Of a DNA stretch of 64,000 bases, positions 1-8,058 are shown in pieces; position 1 is the stretch's first letter, and each line of letters starts with the position of its first letter. Where the stretch lies: contig CAVTGO010000013.1 in the NCBI GenBank assembly GCA_963734275.1, positions 248,001 through 312,000 of the forward strand, read 5' to 3'. The stretch comes from CAVTGO01 sp963734275. GTDB lineage: Bacteria > Actinomycetota > UBA4738 > HRBIN12. The notes under the pieces were generated by a model. It ran no database searches and was not told the origin of the DNA. It was given only the letters and a program-made list of their open reading frames with translations. Made by a program: the position numbers and the translations under genes.

Positions 1-299
1 GCGGCCAGCGCCGACACGTCCCGCTCGCCGTCCTCGGCACGCAGGATCGCGACCCGTCTGGCGACGGTCGCCTGGAGGACGCCGAACGGCACCGACAGCA
101 CCAGCATCAGCGAGAGCAGGGCCGTGAGCGCTCCGTACGCGGTGGGCCCGAGCAACCTGCTGATCGCGACGTGGAACAGGTAGTTCGAGGCGTTCATCGC
201 GGTGATCGCGATCAGCAGGGGTGCGACCCCTCGCGAGTCGTCGCGGATCCGCGCGGGGAGGAGGCCCCGGCGCAGCCGCGCGACTCGCAGGGGGCGCAC
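1..299 (-). CDS. Polysaccharide/oligosaccharide flippase-type membrane protein (partial, N-terminal part)
   Basis: The reverse strand is open from about 299 (GTG; an in-frame GTG at 326 is also possible) to the window edge, so the C-terminus is missing. The translation has an Arg-rich cytoplasmic N-terminus, then a helix containing MNASNYLFHVAISRLLGP and a second hydrophobic segment with LTALLSLMLVLSVPFGVLQ. The N-Y-x-F-x-x-x-x-x-R-x-L-G-P-x-x-Y-G pattern is typical of the first two helices of MATE/Wzx-like polysaccharide biosynthesis proteins of actinobacteria, which flip lipid-linked sugars. The family call rests on about 100 residues only. Confidence 0.6.
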   Translation of the reverse strand, partial: MRPLRVARLRRGLLPARIRDDSRGVAPLLIAITAMNASNYLFHVAISRLLGPTAYGALTALLSLMLVLSVPFGVLQATVARRVAILRAEDGERDVSALA

Positions 300-403
300 G
301 CTTGGTCGAGCCGATCTAGTCGTCACTGATCTCCGTTCGAGGTCGGCGGCCCCGGCCGGGGTCGCGGACGCGACCGGCCGACTGCGCTCGAGGTCGGCGA
401 GAG

Positions 404-778
404 CTAGCTCAAGGAGAAGGTCGTCGACGTGCCTGCGAGGCAGGTGTGATCATGGTCGTATCCGGTCGAGTGGGACTCCGCCGCGACGGCCTGGTAGCCG
501 CCGGCGCCCGCAGCCGAGATGGACCACATACCGGCGTGGACCGAGACGACGCTACCGATGCTGACGCCGTCCTTGAAGACCTGCACGGTCCGACCTTCCT
601 TGCAGAAGCTCGAGGTCCCCAAGTGCCCCCAGATCTCGTCGGCCTTCTTGTCGTAGTGGATGCTGACGTTCGTCTTGTATGTCTGCGTGTGACCTTGCGC
701 GACCCACATCCCGAACGGGAGCGAAAGGAGCGCGAGTGTGCTGAGCGCCAATGCTGCTTTCCTCGAGATACCGTTCAC
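404..778 (-). CDS. Small secreted protein, function unknown
   Basis: 124 residues. I start it at the GTG at 778 because AAGGAGG lies 5 bases upstream (784-790); the reading frame is open further upstream but that part looks like shadow sequence. An N-terminal signal peptide (ISRKAALALSTLALLSLPFG) is followed by a small, probably all-beta domain with two cysteines (in SSFCKEGR and DHTCLAGT), which could form a disulfide outside the cell. The pattern VQVFKDGVSIGSVVSVHAGMW resembles Ig-like or carboxypeptidase-regulatory beta folds. I recognise no family. It is transcribed divergently from the EamA transporter gene. Confidence 0.6.
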   Translation of the reverse strand: MNGISRKAALALSTLALLSLPFGMWVAQGHTQTYKTNVSIHYDKKADEIWGHLGTSSFCKEGRTVQVFKDGVSIGSVVSVHAGMWSISAAGAGGYQAVAAESHSTGYDHDHTCLAGTSTTFSLS

Positions 779-881
779 TCGCGCCTCCTTGTCGACGACT
801 TCAACGTGTCGAAGCACCGTATGAGGCGGGACTGGGTGCGAACAATCGGCGTGACGACCCATACCGCACGGGTCACGACGC

Positions 882-901
882 GTTCCCCCGTCCGGGGGAA
901 C
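882..901. repeat. Perfect inverted repeat in the 301-base divergent gap
   Basis: GTTCCCCC-GTCC-GGGGGAAC, an 8-base stem with a 4-base loop, lies in the middle of the gene-free stretch 779-1079 between a secreted-protein gene and the EamA transporter gene. It could be an operator or an RNA hairpin for either gene; no T-run follows on either strand. I see no convincing promoter hexamers or other gene in this gap. Confidence 0.5.
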
Positions 902-1079
902 GGCGCGATCATGTCCCCTCGATGGGCGAGCGGAAACGCCGAGGACATGGAGCGAACGGACCATCGTGTCCGCTACCTCCGACCTACGCCGCGGTTGTGT
1001 ATCTGAGGGCGGAGCTCGAGGGAAGCGAGGTTCGTGGTGCCGTCGGCGATCTGTCCGCCAGCCGCTACCCTCCGTCGCG

Positions 1080-1997
1080 ATGGCTCGGATCCTGTCGACC
1101 TCGGAGGGGACGCATCGGGGCGCGTTCGCCCCGCTGGACTGGGCGCTGTTCCTGGCGATCGGCGCGATCTGGGGCTCGTCGTTCGTCCTGATCTCGATCG
1201 GCCTCGAGGCGTTCGAGCCGGGCCTGGTCACGTGGCTCCGGATCCTGGCCGGGGCGGCCGCGCTGTGGTTCGTCCCCGGTGCCCGCGTTCCGGTGAGCCG
1301 CGAGGACCGGCCACGCCTGCTCGCCGTCTCGTTCCTCTGGGTGGCGATCCCGTTCACGCTGTTCCCGCTCGCGCAGCAGCACGTGAGCTCCGCGGTGGCC
1401 GGCATGATCAACGGGAGCCTGCCCGTCATGGCCGTGTTCATCGCCTGCGTGATGCTCCGGCGGTTCCCGACGCTCCCGTTGCTCGCCGGCCTCGCCCTCG
1501 GGGCGACCGGCGTGGCCGCTATCGCGATCTCGACGGCGAGCGAGGGGAGCAGCGAGGCCCTCGGCGTGCTGCTGCTCCTCATCGCCGTGCTGTGTTACGG
1601 GGTGGCGATCAACATCGCCGCGCCGCTGCAGCAGCGGTACCGCTCGGTGCCGGCGATGGCCAGGATGCTGGCGCTCGCGGCGGTGTGGACGGCGCCGTTC
1701 GGACTCGTCTCGGCGCCCGCGTCGTCCTTCTCATGGGCGTCGCTCGGTGCCGTGCTGCTGCTCGGCGCGGCGGGCACCGGGATGGCGTTCGTCATCATGG
1801 GGCGGCTGATCGCGCGTGTGGGGAGCTCCCGCGCCTCGTTCGCCACATTCCTCGTGCCGGTCGTGGCGTTGGTGCTCGGCGTCGTCCTTCGATCCGAGGA
1901 GGTCGCGGTCGTCGCCATGGCAGGCGTGGCGATGGTGATCGCCGGCGCGGTGCTCGCTTCTCGCGCAGACCGCGCATCGAGGGCCTCCCCGAGCTGA
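1080..1997 (+). CDS. EamA-family (DMT superfamily) transporter
   Basis: 305 residues from ATG 1080; the frame is open upstream but the hydrophobic domain starts only after this methionine. There are ten predicted membrane segments arranged as two EamA repeats: the first begins WALFLAIGAIWGSSFVLI and the second starts near residue 155. The W-G-S-S-F motif in helix 1 and the E-P-x-x-x-x-W-L-R-x-L region are typical of the drug/metabolite transporter superfamily, whose members usually export amino acids or other small metabolites. The substrate cannot be told. Monocistronic, ending at a strong hairpin (2013-2036). Confidence 0.88.
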   Translation: MARILSTSEGTHRGAFAPLDWALFLAIGAIWGSSFVLISIGLEAFEPGLVTWLRILAGAAALWFVPGARVPVSREDRPRLLAVSFLWVAIPFTLFPLAQQHVSSAVAGMINGSLPVMAVFIACVMLRRFPTLPLLAGLALGATGVAAIAISTASEGSSEALGVLLLLIAVLCYGVAINIAAPLQQRYRSVPAMARMLALAAVWTAPFGLVSAPASSFSWASLGAVLLLGAAGTGMAFVIMGRLIARVGSSRASFATFLVPVVALVLGVVLRSEEVAVVAMAGVAMVIAGAVLASRADRASRASPS

Positions 1998-2012
1998 GAA
2001 GACCCGACACGA

Positions 2013-2036
2013 GAGAGCGGGCCTTCGCCCGCTCTC
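2013..2036. terminator. Hairpin, probably a bidirectional terminator
   Basis: GAGAGCGGGC-CTTC-GCCCGCTCTC is a perfect 10-base stem with a 4-base loop between two convergent genes (EamA transporter and a membrane protein). It lacks a U-tract, as is usual for high-GC actinobacterial terminators. Confidence 0.75.
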
Positions 2037-2064
2037 TTCGCGTCGTGATGATCGTTGGACCTAC

Positions 2065-2649
2065 CTAGACCCGCTCCGTTCGCACCACCTGCGAGTCGGG
2101 AACCTCGACCACCTTCTTCGCCGAGATGAACCCCGCGAACAGCGTCACGAGGCCTCCGGCGAGGACCAACCACAGGCCGAGCTGCACATCCTCGGGGATC
2201 GAGTTGGTGTCGGTGCGGCCCATCGTGATGAGCATCAACACGAAGGCAGCCACCCCGCCGATGCCCGCGAGGCGGAGCAACCACCCGCCGAGCATCGCGA
2301 TGCCGATCAGGCCGACGATGCCGAGCCCGATCGTCACGATCCCGGCCGAGGTGAAGAAGCTCGCGTCACCGGTCACGCCGGTGCGAACGTAGGACTCGAT
2401 CGGGATCTCGACGCCGATGCGTCCGCCCGTCCAGTCGAGGAACGATCCGACGATCATCCCCGCGATGCCGAGCGACGCGATCAGCATGCGCGTCGCCCCG
2501 CGGGTCAGGGAGCTCGTGGTGGCTGCCGCCGTATGGGTCTCGACAACCTCCACGTCCGAGCGGTCGTGCTCGACCGGCGGCGGGGGCGGCGGGGGCGCCG
2601 TCGTCACGCGCTCGTCGGTCCGATGATCGTGATCCGTGATACCAGGCAC
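2065..2649 (-). CDS. Membrane protein with four predicted helices, function unknown
   Basis: 194 residues from a GTG preceded by AAGGAGG. The first 55 residues are hydrophilic with a polyproline stretch (APPPPPPPVE) and His/Asp/Glu clusters; about four hydrophobic segments follow (roughly 58-75, 95-118, 120-140, 160-180). Similar arrangements are common in uncharacterised actinobacterial membrane proteins. Upstream on the same strand is a 40-residue membrane peptide gene, so the two may be co-transcribed. No family assigned. Confidence 0.65.
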   Translation of the reverse strand: MPGITDHDHRTDERVTTAPPPPPPPVEHDRSDVEVVETHTAAATTSSLTRGATRMLIASLGIAGMIVGSFLDWTGGRIGVEIPIESYVRTGVTGDASFFTSAGIVTIGLGIVGLIGIAMLGGWLLRLAGIGGVAAFVLMLITMGRTDTNSIPEDVQLGLWLVLAGGLVTLFAGFISAKKVVEVPDSQVVRTERV

Positions 2650-2697
2650 GATAGCCTCCTTCCGTGCGTCGGAGATGCGGTAGCGACGGGACAGCTC

Positions 2698-2820
2698 CTA
2701 GCGACGGCGAACGGGTCGCCGGATGATCGGTCTGCGCGCGGCTGGACGCCGCGAGCGGAACAGCAACAGCAGGAACATGACCGCGGCGACCCCGATGATG
2801 ACCCAGACCCATGGCTCCAT
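2698..2820 (-). CDS. 40-residue single-pass membrane peptide
   Basis: MEPWVWVIIGVAAVMFLLLL is followed by an Arg/Pro-rich basic tail (FRSRRPAARRPIIRRPVRRR). It is one transmembrane helix with a strongly basic cytoplasmic end. A good GGAAGGAAGGA ribosome binding site lies just upstream of the ATG. It is 48 bases upstream of the four-helix membrane protein gene on the same strand. Function unknown; supported by the strong RBS and protein-like composition. Confidence 0.55.
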   Translation of the reverse strand: MEPWVWVIIGVAAVMFLLLLFRSRRPAARRPIIRRPVRRR

Positions 2821-2954
2821 GGTCCACTCCTTCCTTCCGGTCTCGAGGAACGTCTGACCTCCGGGTGGTACCCACCCGGCCCCGCCCTCACACCTCGCCG
2901 CCCAAACGACCTACACGTGCATGAAACGGCCCTGAACCGGGTATGCGTTCTTCC

Positions 2955-3095
2955 ATGAGGACGAGGCAGATCGAACGCGCACCGGTCCACACGCACGAGG
3001 AGATCCGCACCGAGTTGAAGCAGAGCGTGCTCGTGATCGTGCTGACCGTCGTCGCCCTGCTGACAGCGTCGCTGCTGGGGTTCGCGATCTCGTAA
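2955..3095 (+). CDS. 46-residue single-pass membrane peptide
   Basis: Starts MRTRQIERAPVHTHEEIRTE with a charged N-terminus, then one hydrophobic helix (LVIVLTVVALLTASLLGFAI) up to the stop. No clear ribosome binding site is seen, so the start is uncertain. It stands alone between a divergent membrane peptide gene and the convergent GGDEF gene. Function unknown. Confidence 0.45.
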   Translation: MRTRQIERAPVHTHEEIRTELKQSVLVIVLTVVALLTASLLGFAIS

Positions 3096-3106
3096 GGAGC
3101 GCCGGG

Positions 3107-4381
3107 CTACCGCTCGGCCATCGCGTCGGCGTCGCGGCCGAAGAACGCGTGGCCCCCGGGAGCTAGCCGCTTGGACCGGTACATCGCCGCGTCCGCGTTC
3201 CGCATCAGCGAGCCGGCGTCCTCGGCGTCGCGGGGGTACATGCTGATACCGATCGACGCCCTCGCGCGGATCCGGGTCCCCTGGAGATCGAAGGGCTCGG
3301 CCATGGCCGCGTGCACGCGGCGCGCGACCCGGTGGGCGGCCGCCGGAGCCTGAGCGTGATCGAGGTCGCCCAGCAGCAGCAGGAATTCATCGCCACCCGG
3401 TCGCGCGACGAGGTCCGTCTCGCGCGTACACGTCGCGAGCCGCTCGGCGACCTGCACGAGCAGCGCATCGCCGGCGTGGTGCCCGAGGGTGTCGTTCACG
3501 AGCTTGAAGTTGTCGAGGTCCAGGAAGAGGACGGCCACCTCCATGTGGCCGCGGGCCGCACGGCTGAGCGCGAGATCGAGCGTCTCCTCGAACAGCAGCC
3601 GGTTGGGGAGACCGGTCAGGGCATCGTGGTAGGCCATGTGCGCGACGCGCGCCTCGGCCTCCTTGAGCTCGGTCACGTCGAACAGGAGCCCGTGCTCCCA
3701 GATCACGCGGCCCGCGTCGTCGCGCATCGCGTACGCCCGGTCCCGCACCCAGACGACGCGGCCGTCCGGTCGCACCATGCGGTAATCGGCGAGGTCGCCC
3801 CCCACGCCGGCGATGAACGCCTCGCTCTCGGCGTCGACGGAGGCCCGATCGTCGGGGTGCACCATCCGGAGCCACATGTCCGGATCCGCGCGGTAGGCCT
3901 CGGGTGTCACGCCGAGGATCCGTTCGATCTGCGGACTCACGTAGCTGGTCACGTCGCCGTCGTCGGCGTAGACGACGGCGGGGATCTGCTCGACCAGGCT
4001 GCGGAAGCGAGCCTCGGCCTCGGTGACGGCGGCCTGCGCCTCGCGCCCGGCCTGCAGCTCGCGCGCATCCCGAAGGGAGAGCACCGTGAGTGCTCCGTCC
4101 GCGGCCTGGATGCCGCCGATACGGATCTCGACGGGCAGCGTCCCAACGGGGAGGCGCAGCTCGGCGTCGAAGGGAACCCCTGCATCCGCCTCGACGGGCC
4201 ACGCGGGGATCAGGTCCGAGATCGGTCGGCCCACCGGGTCCGAACCCGCCATCTCGCACGCACGCGCGTTCGCGAGCACGACGCGGGCACCCCGCAGCAC
4301 GAGCACGGCTTCGGGGACCGCCGCGAGCAGGCTCGCCGGATCCAGGCCGTTCCCGGGCACGCCGGATGAGATGTCGTCCAC
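3107..4381 (-). CDS. PAS-PAS-GGDEF diguanylate cyclase
   Basis: 424 residues without membrane segments, so cytoplasmic. A degenerate PAS domain lies at about 15-110, a second PAS/PAC domain at about 120-245 (contains VHPDDRASV and the DVTELKEAE end typical of PAC), then a GGDEF domain at about 250-415. The catalytic motif GGDEF is intact at 329-333, and RETD at 320-323 sits five residues before it, matching the allosteric inhibitory site (RxxD). It should make cyclic di-GMP from two GTP under control of a signal sensed by the PAS domains, with product inhibition. No EAL domain. Monocistronic. Confidence 0.9.
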   Translation of the reverse strand: MDDISSGVPGNGLDPASLLAAVPEAVLVLRGARVVLANARACEMAGSDPVGRPISDLIPAWPVEADAGVPFDAELRLPVGTLPVEIRIGGIQAADGALTVLSLRDARELQAGREAQAAVTEAEARFRSLVEQIPAVVYADDGDVTSYVSPQIERILGVTPEAYRADPDMWLRMVHPDDRASVDAESEAFIAGVGGDLADYRMVRPDGRVVWVRDRAYAMRDDAGRVIWEHGLLFDVTELKEAEARVAHMAYHDALTGLPNRLLFEETLDLALSRAARGHMEVAVLFLDLDNFKLVNDTLGHHAGDALLVQVAERLATCTRETDLVARPGGDEFLLLLGDLDHAQAPAAAHRVARRVHAAMAEPFDLQGTRIRARASIGISMYPRDAEDAGSLMRNADAAMYRSKRLAPGGHAFFGRDADAMAER

Positions 4382-4424
4382 CTTCTAGGTGTCGACGCTC
4401 CCGACCCCAACCTGAGGGGAGGGA

Positions 4425-5354
4425 CTACGCAAGACCGAGGATCGCGTCCAGCTCGGCGAGTTCCTCGGCCGACAGGCGCCAGGCCTCGGTCGCCGCGGCG
4501 TTCGCGCGGACCTGTTCGGCGGAGGTGGCACCGGCGATCACCGTGGCGATCTCCGGTTGGGTCGCGAGCCACGACAGGGCGAGCTCCAGGAGCGTGTGCC
4601 CGCGCTCGCGGGCGAACGCGCCGAGCCGGTCCACGAGCGCGAAGCGCTCGTCCGTCAGGTACTCCTCGTATCCGCCCTTCGCCATGCGGCTCCCCGCCGG
4701 CGGGGCCTGACCCTTCGCGTACTTGCCGGTCAGCAGGCCGGACGCGAGCGGGAAGTACGGCATGAACGACATCTCGAGCTCGCGACACGCGCCGAGGACA
4801 TCCACCCGGGGTTCGAGCGCGACGAGGTTGTACTCGTTCTGCACGGTCACGAACCGGTGCAGGTCCAGCTCGCGCGCGACCGTGTCGGCCTCGCGGAGCT
4901 GTGCCGCCGAGAAGTTGGAGCAGCCGATCTCGCGTACCGAGCCGCCGTCGACGAGCTGCGACATCGCGCCCAGCGTGTCGGCGATCGGTGTGTCCTCGTC
5001 GGGCTGGTGGAGCAGGTACACGTCGATCCGGTCGGTGCCGAGGCGCTCGAGGCTCGCGGCGCATGCGCGCGGGACCCACGCCATGCTGCCGCCGGCCAGG
5101 CCGTCCGGAGGCTCGCGCATTCCGAACTTGGACACGATCACGGCCTCGTCGCGCCGCGGCCCGAGGGCGCGCCCCAGGAACTCCTCCGAGCGACCGTCGC
5201 CGTAGAGGTCCGCCGTGTCGAACAGCGCCGAGCCCACCTCGAGGGCGGCGAGCACCACCTCGCGCGAGCGTGCCTCGTCGATCCGCCGGCCGAAGTTGTT
5301 GCACCCGATCCCGGCGACCCCGACCGGAACGTCGCCGATCCTGCGCAGCTCTAT
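4425..5354 (-). CDS. Aldo/keto reductase
   Basis: 309 residues of a TIM-barrel NADPH-dependent oxidoreductase. Visible family motifs are IGCNNFGRRID near the start, LFDTADLYGDGRSEEFLG (Asp and Tyr of the catalytic tetrad), VIVSKFG (Lys), DVYLLHQPD (His), VREIGCSNFSAAQL and the C-terminal NADP-binding segment IATVIAGATSAEQVRANA. No ATG, GTG or TTG lies in frame near the expected start: homologues would begin at ELRRIG, where the sequence reads ATA GAG CTG. I place the start at the ATA at 5354; CTG at 5348 is the alternative. It follows the DUF3291 gene by 13 bases, probably one transcript. Confidence 0.88.
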   Translation of the reverse strand: MELRRIGDVPVGVAGIGCNNFGRRIDEARSREVVLAALEVGSALFDTADLYGDGRSEEFLGRALGPRRDEAVIVSKFGMREPPDGLAGGSMAWVPRACAASLERLGTDRIDVYLLHQPDEDTPIADTLGAMSQLVDGGSVREIGCSNFSAAQLREADTVARELDLHRFVTVQNEYNLVALEPRVDVLGACRELEMSFMPYFPLASGLLTGKYAKGQAPPAGSRMAKGGYEEYLTDERFALVDRLGAFARERGHTLLELALSWLATQPEIATVIAGATSAEQVRANAAATEAWRLSAEELAELDAILGLA

Positions 5355-5367
5355 CGCGGTCGCCGCC

Positions 5368-5868
5368 TCAGATCGGCGCGAGCCGGTCCCGGGCGGCGGC
5401 GACCGCCTCGGTCGAGCCGGCCGGCGGGAAGGGCTCGCGGAACGTGAACGCTTCCGGCGACGCGCCCCGCGCGCGCAGGAGGTCGAGGCGGCACTCGGCC
5501 TCCTCGACCGAGGGGATCTCCCCGGCCGGCATCCACCACAGGACGACGTAGGCTTCGGCCATGCGCTCGAACCACTCGCGGCGCCGCTTGAGCACCGCGC
5601 GGTGCGGGGAGTCGAAGGCGAACGCGCCGAGCGTCTCGAGCGACTCCCACACGGACAGGTTGACGATGATCCGATCGTCGCCGAACGCCCGGATCCCGGT
5701 GGCGTCGCCGGTCTCCGTCTGCAACCGCCACACGAACCCGGGGGCGTCGTCCGCGAGAGCGTTGATCGGCACGAGGAGCTCCATGAACGTCGCGAGCTGC
5801 GGCGAGCCGAGCGGACCACGGGGTATCGCGATGTTGAGCTGGGCGAGGTGCCATTCGCGGGCGACCAT
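5368..5868 (-). CDS. DUF3291 domain protein
   Basis: 166 residues from ATG 5868 (in-frame ATG 5880 and GTG 5895 also possible). The pattern HLAQLNIA near the N-terminus, ELLVPINALADDAPGFVWRL, IIVNLSVWESLETL, HRAVLKRRREWFE and VLWWMPAGEIPSVEEAECRL is the DUF3291 signature, a ferredoxin-like dimeric alpha-beta barrel related to antibiotic biosynthesis monooxygenases. Its reaction is not established. Upstream of, and probably co-transcribed with, the aldo/keto reductase. Confidence 0.85.
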   Translation of the reverse strand: MVAREWHLAQLNIAIPRGPLGSPQLATFMELLVPINALADDAPGFVWRLQTETGDATGIRAFGDDRIIVNLSVWESLETLGAFAFDSPHRAVLKRRREWFERMAEAYVVLWWMPAGEIPSVEEAECRLDLLRARGASPEAFTFREPFPPAGSTEAVAAARDRLAPI

Positions 5869-5990
5869 CCGGCGCAGCATAGCGGCCCGACGCACGCGCC
5901 CGGGCCCGCTTGCCGCCCCAGGCCCTTCGTCGGATGATGCGCATCCGACGATCCGCCACGGGCGTTGCGAGAAGGGCTGAAGGAGCCGCC

Positions 5991-7364
5991 ATGAGGACGC
6001 TCATCAGGAACGGAACCGTCGTCACGGCGTCGGAAGCGATGAAAGCCGATGTCGTGATCGAGGACGAGAAGGTCGCGGCCATCGGACGGGACATGATCGT
6101 GACGGCCGACATCGAGATCGATGCGACCGACCGGTACGTGATGCCCGGCGGCGTCGACGTGCACACCCATATGGACCTGCCGTTCGGCGGCAGCTTCTGC
6201 TCGGACGACTTCGAGACGGGGACCCGCGCGGCGGCGTTCGGCGGGACCACGACGATCGTCGATTTCGCGCTCCAGGACTACGGTGAGGGCCTGCGCCAGG
6301 GCCTCGACCGGTGGCACGAGAAGGCGAAGAAGGCTTGCACCGACTTCGGGTTCCACATGATCGTGCGCGAGGTGAACGACCAGGTCCTGCGCGAGATGGA
6401 CGAGCTCGTGGGGGAGGGCGTCACGTCGTTCAAGCTGTTCATGGCGTACCCAGGCGTGTTCATGCTGGACGACGCGTCGATCTTCCGCGCGATGCGCCGG
6501 GCGGCCGATTCCGGCGCCCTGATCATGATGCACGCGGAGAACGGCGGTCCTATCGACGTCCTCGTGCAGCAGTTCCTCGAGGAGGGCAAGACCGATCCCG
6601 TGAACCACGGGCTCACGCGCCCGCCCGTGATGGAGGGCGAGGCTGTCCATCGCGTGTTCAAGCTCGCCGAGCTGGCCGGAACGCCGGCGTACATCGTCCA
6701 CCTGTCCTCGCGCGACGCGCTGAACGCCGTGCGCGAGGCGCGCGACCGCGGGATGCCCGCGTTCGCCGAGACGTGTCCCCAGTACCTCTATCTGTCGCTC
6801 GACGACCTCGCGCGTCCGGGGTTCGAGGGGGCGAAGTTCGTCTGCTCGCCACCGCTGCGCACGGCGGATCACCAGGAGGAGCTCTGGAAGGGTCTGCAAG
6901 GCGGAGACCTCCAGGTGGTGTCCACCGATCACGCCCCGTTCAACTACGTCGGGCAGAAGGACCTCGGCAAGGACGACTTCTCCAAGATCCCGAACGGGCT
7001 GCCTTCGGTCGAGGACCGGTTCACGCTGCTGTACGGCGGCGTCGAGGGCGGCCACATCGACCTGAACCGCTTCGTCGAGATCGTCGCCACCGCCCCGGCC
7101 AAGATGTTCGGTTTGTACCCGCGCAAGGGGACGATCGCCCCGGGCTCGGACGCGGACATCGTGGTCTTCGACCCGGCCGTCGAGCGAACGATCTCGGCGA
7201 GCACCCACCACATGAACGTGGACTACTCGGCGTACGAGGGGCGGACGGTCCGCGGGCTGCCCGAGATCGTGATGCAACGAGGCATCGTTCTGGTGGATCC
7301 GAAGGGATTCCACGGCAAGCCGGGACAAGGGACGTTCATCCCCCGAAGCCGCCTCACCGTCTGA
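5991..7364 (+). CDS. hydA: Dihydropyrimidinase / D-hydantoinase
   Basis: 457 residues from ATG 5991, preceded by GAAGGAG; the open frame before it is not coding-like. A zinc-dependent cyclic amidohydrolase: the metal motif VDVHTHMD (His58, His60), the carboxylated-lysine region GVTSFKLFMAYPG, MMHAENG, VHLSS and STDHAPF are all intact. It opens the ring of dihydrouracil, dihydrothymine or 5-substituted hydantoins to N-carbamoyl amino acids. No carbamoylase or dihydropyrimidine dehydrogenase lies next to it. The class III aminotransferases and MmsA at 55-61 kb could handle the resulting beta-amino acids, but that link is inference. Confidence 0.93.
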   Translation: MRTLIRNGTVVTASEAMKADVVIEDEKVAAIGRDMIVTADIEIDATDRYVMPGGVDVHTHMDLPFGGSFCSDDFETGTRAAAFGGTTTIVDFALQDYGEGLRQGLDRWHEKAKKACTDFGFHMIVREVNDQVLREMDELVGEGVTSFKLFMAYPGVFMLDDASIFRAMRRAADSGALIMMHAENGGPIDVLVQQFLEEGKTDPVNHGLTRPPVMEGEAVHRVFKLAELAGTPAYIVHLSSRDALNAVREARDRGMPAFAETCPQYLYLSLDDLARPGFEGAKFVCSPPLRTADHQEELWKGLQGGDLQVVSTDHAPFNYVGQKDLGKDDFSKIPNGLPSVEDRFTLLYGGVEGGHIDLNRFVEIVATAPAKMFGLYPRKGTIAPGSDADIVVFDPAVERTISASTHHMNVDYSAYEGRTVRGLPEIVMQRGIVLVDPKGFHGKPGQGTFIPRSRLTV

Positions 7365-7392
7365 GCGGCGGGCCGGGACGGACGCCAGCCCC

Positions 7393-7398
7393 TACGCT
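7393..7398 (+). promoter_or_regulatory. -10 element (TACGCT), likely leaderless
   Basis: TACGCT ends 6 bases before the GTG start of the YczE-type gene, so transcription would begin at or near the start codon. It is one of several such elements in the window. Confidence 0.45.
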
Positions 7399-7404
7399 GG
7401 AGGC

Positions 7405-8058
7405 GTGCACGACGCGCCGCTGCTCCACGGTGGTCTCATCGTCCGGATCGCGTGCTTGTTCCTCGGCCTGTTCCTGATCGCGGGCGCGATCGTCGCGATG
7501 CTCGAGTCGGGCCTCGGACTTCCGCCGTGGGACGTCCTGCACGTCGGGATCGCGCGGCACACGCCCCTCGGGATCGGTGTCGCGAACGTGATGGTGGCTC
7601 TGGTGGTGCTCGCGGCCGCATGGTCGCTCGGGCAGCCTCCTGGGTTCGGCACCGTGGCGAACGCCCTCGCGATCGGACTGTTCGTGGAGATCCTGATCCC
7701 GATCGGGTGGATATCGGCCGTATCGGGCCAGGACCTCGGGACGCGGATCGCCCTGCTGCTCGTCGCGATCCCCGTGTTCGGCGTCGGGACGGCCCTCTAC
7801 ATCGGTGCGGGGTTCGGTGCGGGGCCACGCGACTCGCTGATGCTCGCCGCGTCACGGCGGACCGGGGTGCGGATCGCGATCGTGCGCTTCTCCATGGAGG
7901 CCCTCGTAGTGGCGAGCGGTGCGGCGCTCGGCGGCGACGTGGGGCTCGGAACCCTGCTGTTCGCGCTCACGATCGGGCCGGCGGTCGAGGCCTCGTTCTG
8001 GCTCGTCCTTCGGCTCGGGGCCGCGAGTCCGTCCCGGCCGACGGTCGAGGTCGATTAG
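7405..8058 (+). CDS. YczE/YitT-like integral membrane protein
   Basis: 217 residues, about six hydrophobic segments. GLGLPPWDVLHVGIA after the first helix and GAGFGAGPRDSLMLA in the middle form the duplicated G-x-G-x-x-P-(W/R)-D motif of the YczE family, membrane proteins of unknown transport role. Its stop overlaps the stop of the convergent mmuM gene by 4 bases. It follows hydA by 40 bases, but the -10 element at 7393 suggests its own transcript. Confidence 0.8.
   Translation: MHDAPLLHGGLIVRIACLFLGLFLIAGAIVAMLESGLGLPPWDVLHVGIARHTPLGIGVANVMVALVVLAAAWSLGQPPGFGTVANALAIGLFVEILIPIGWISAVSGQDLGTRIALLLVAIPVFGVGTALYIGAGFGAGPRDSLMLAASRRTGVRIAIVRFSMEALVVASGAALGGDVGLGTLLFALTIGPAVEASFWLVLRLGAASPSRPTVEVD

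Noticed and set aside
779..1582. Upstream extension of the small secreted protein to 392 residues
   Set aside because: The extension is Arg/Pro/Ser-rich shadow of the EamA gene, and a strong RBS marks the GTG at 778.
4425..7328. A 967-codon reverse-strand frame
   Set aside because: Only its C-terminal third is protein-like (aldo/keto reductase); the rest is antisense to dihydropyrimidinase and DUF3291.
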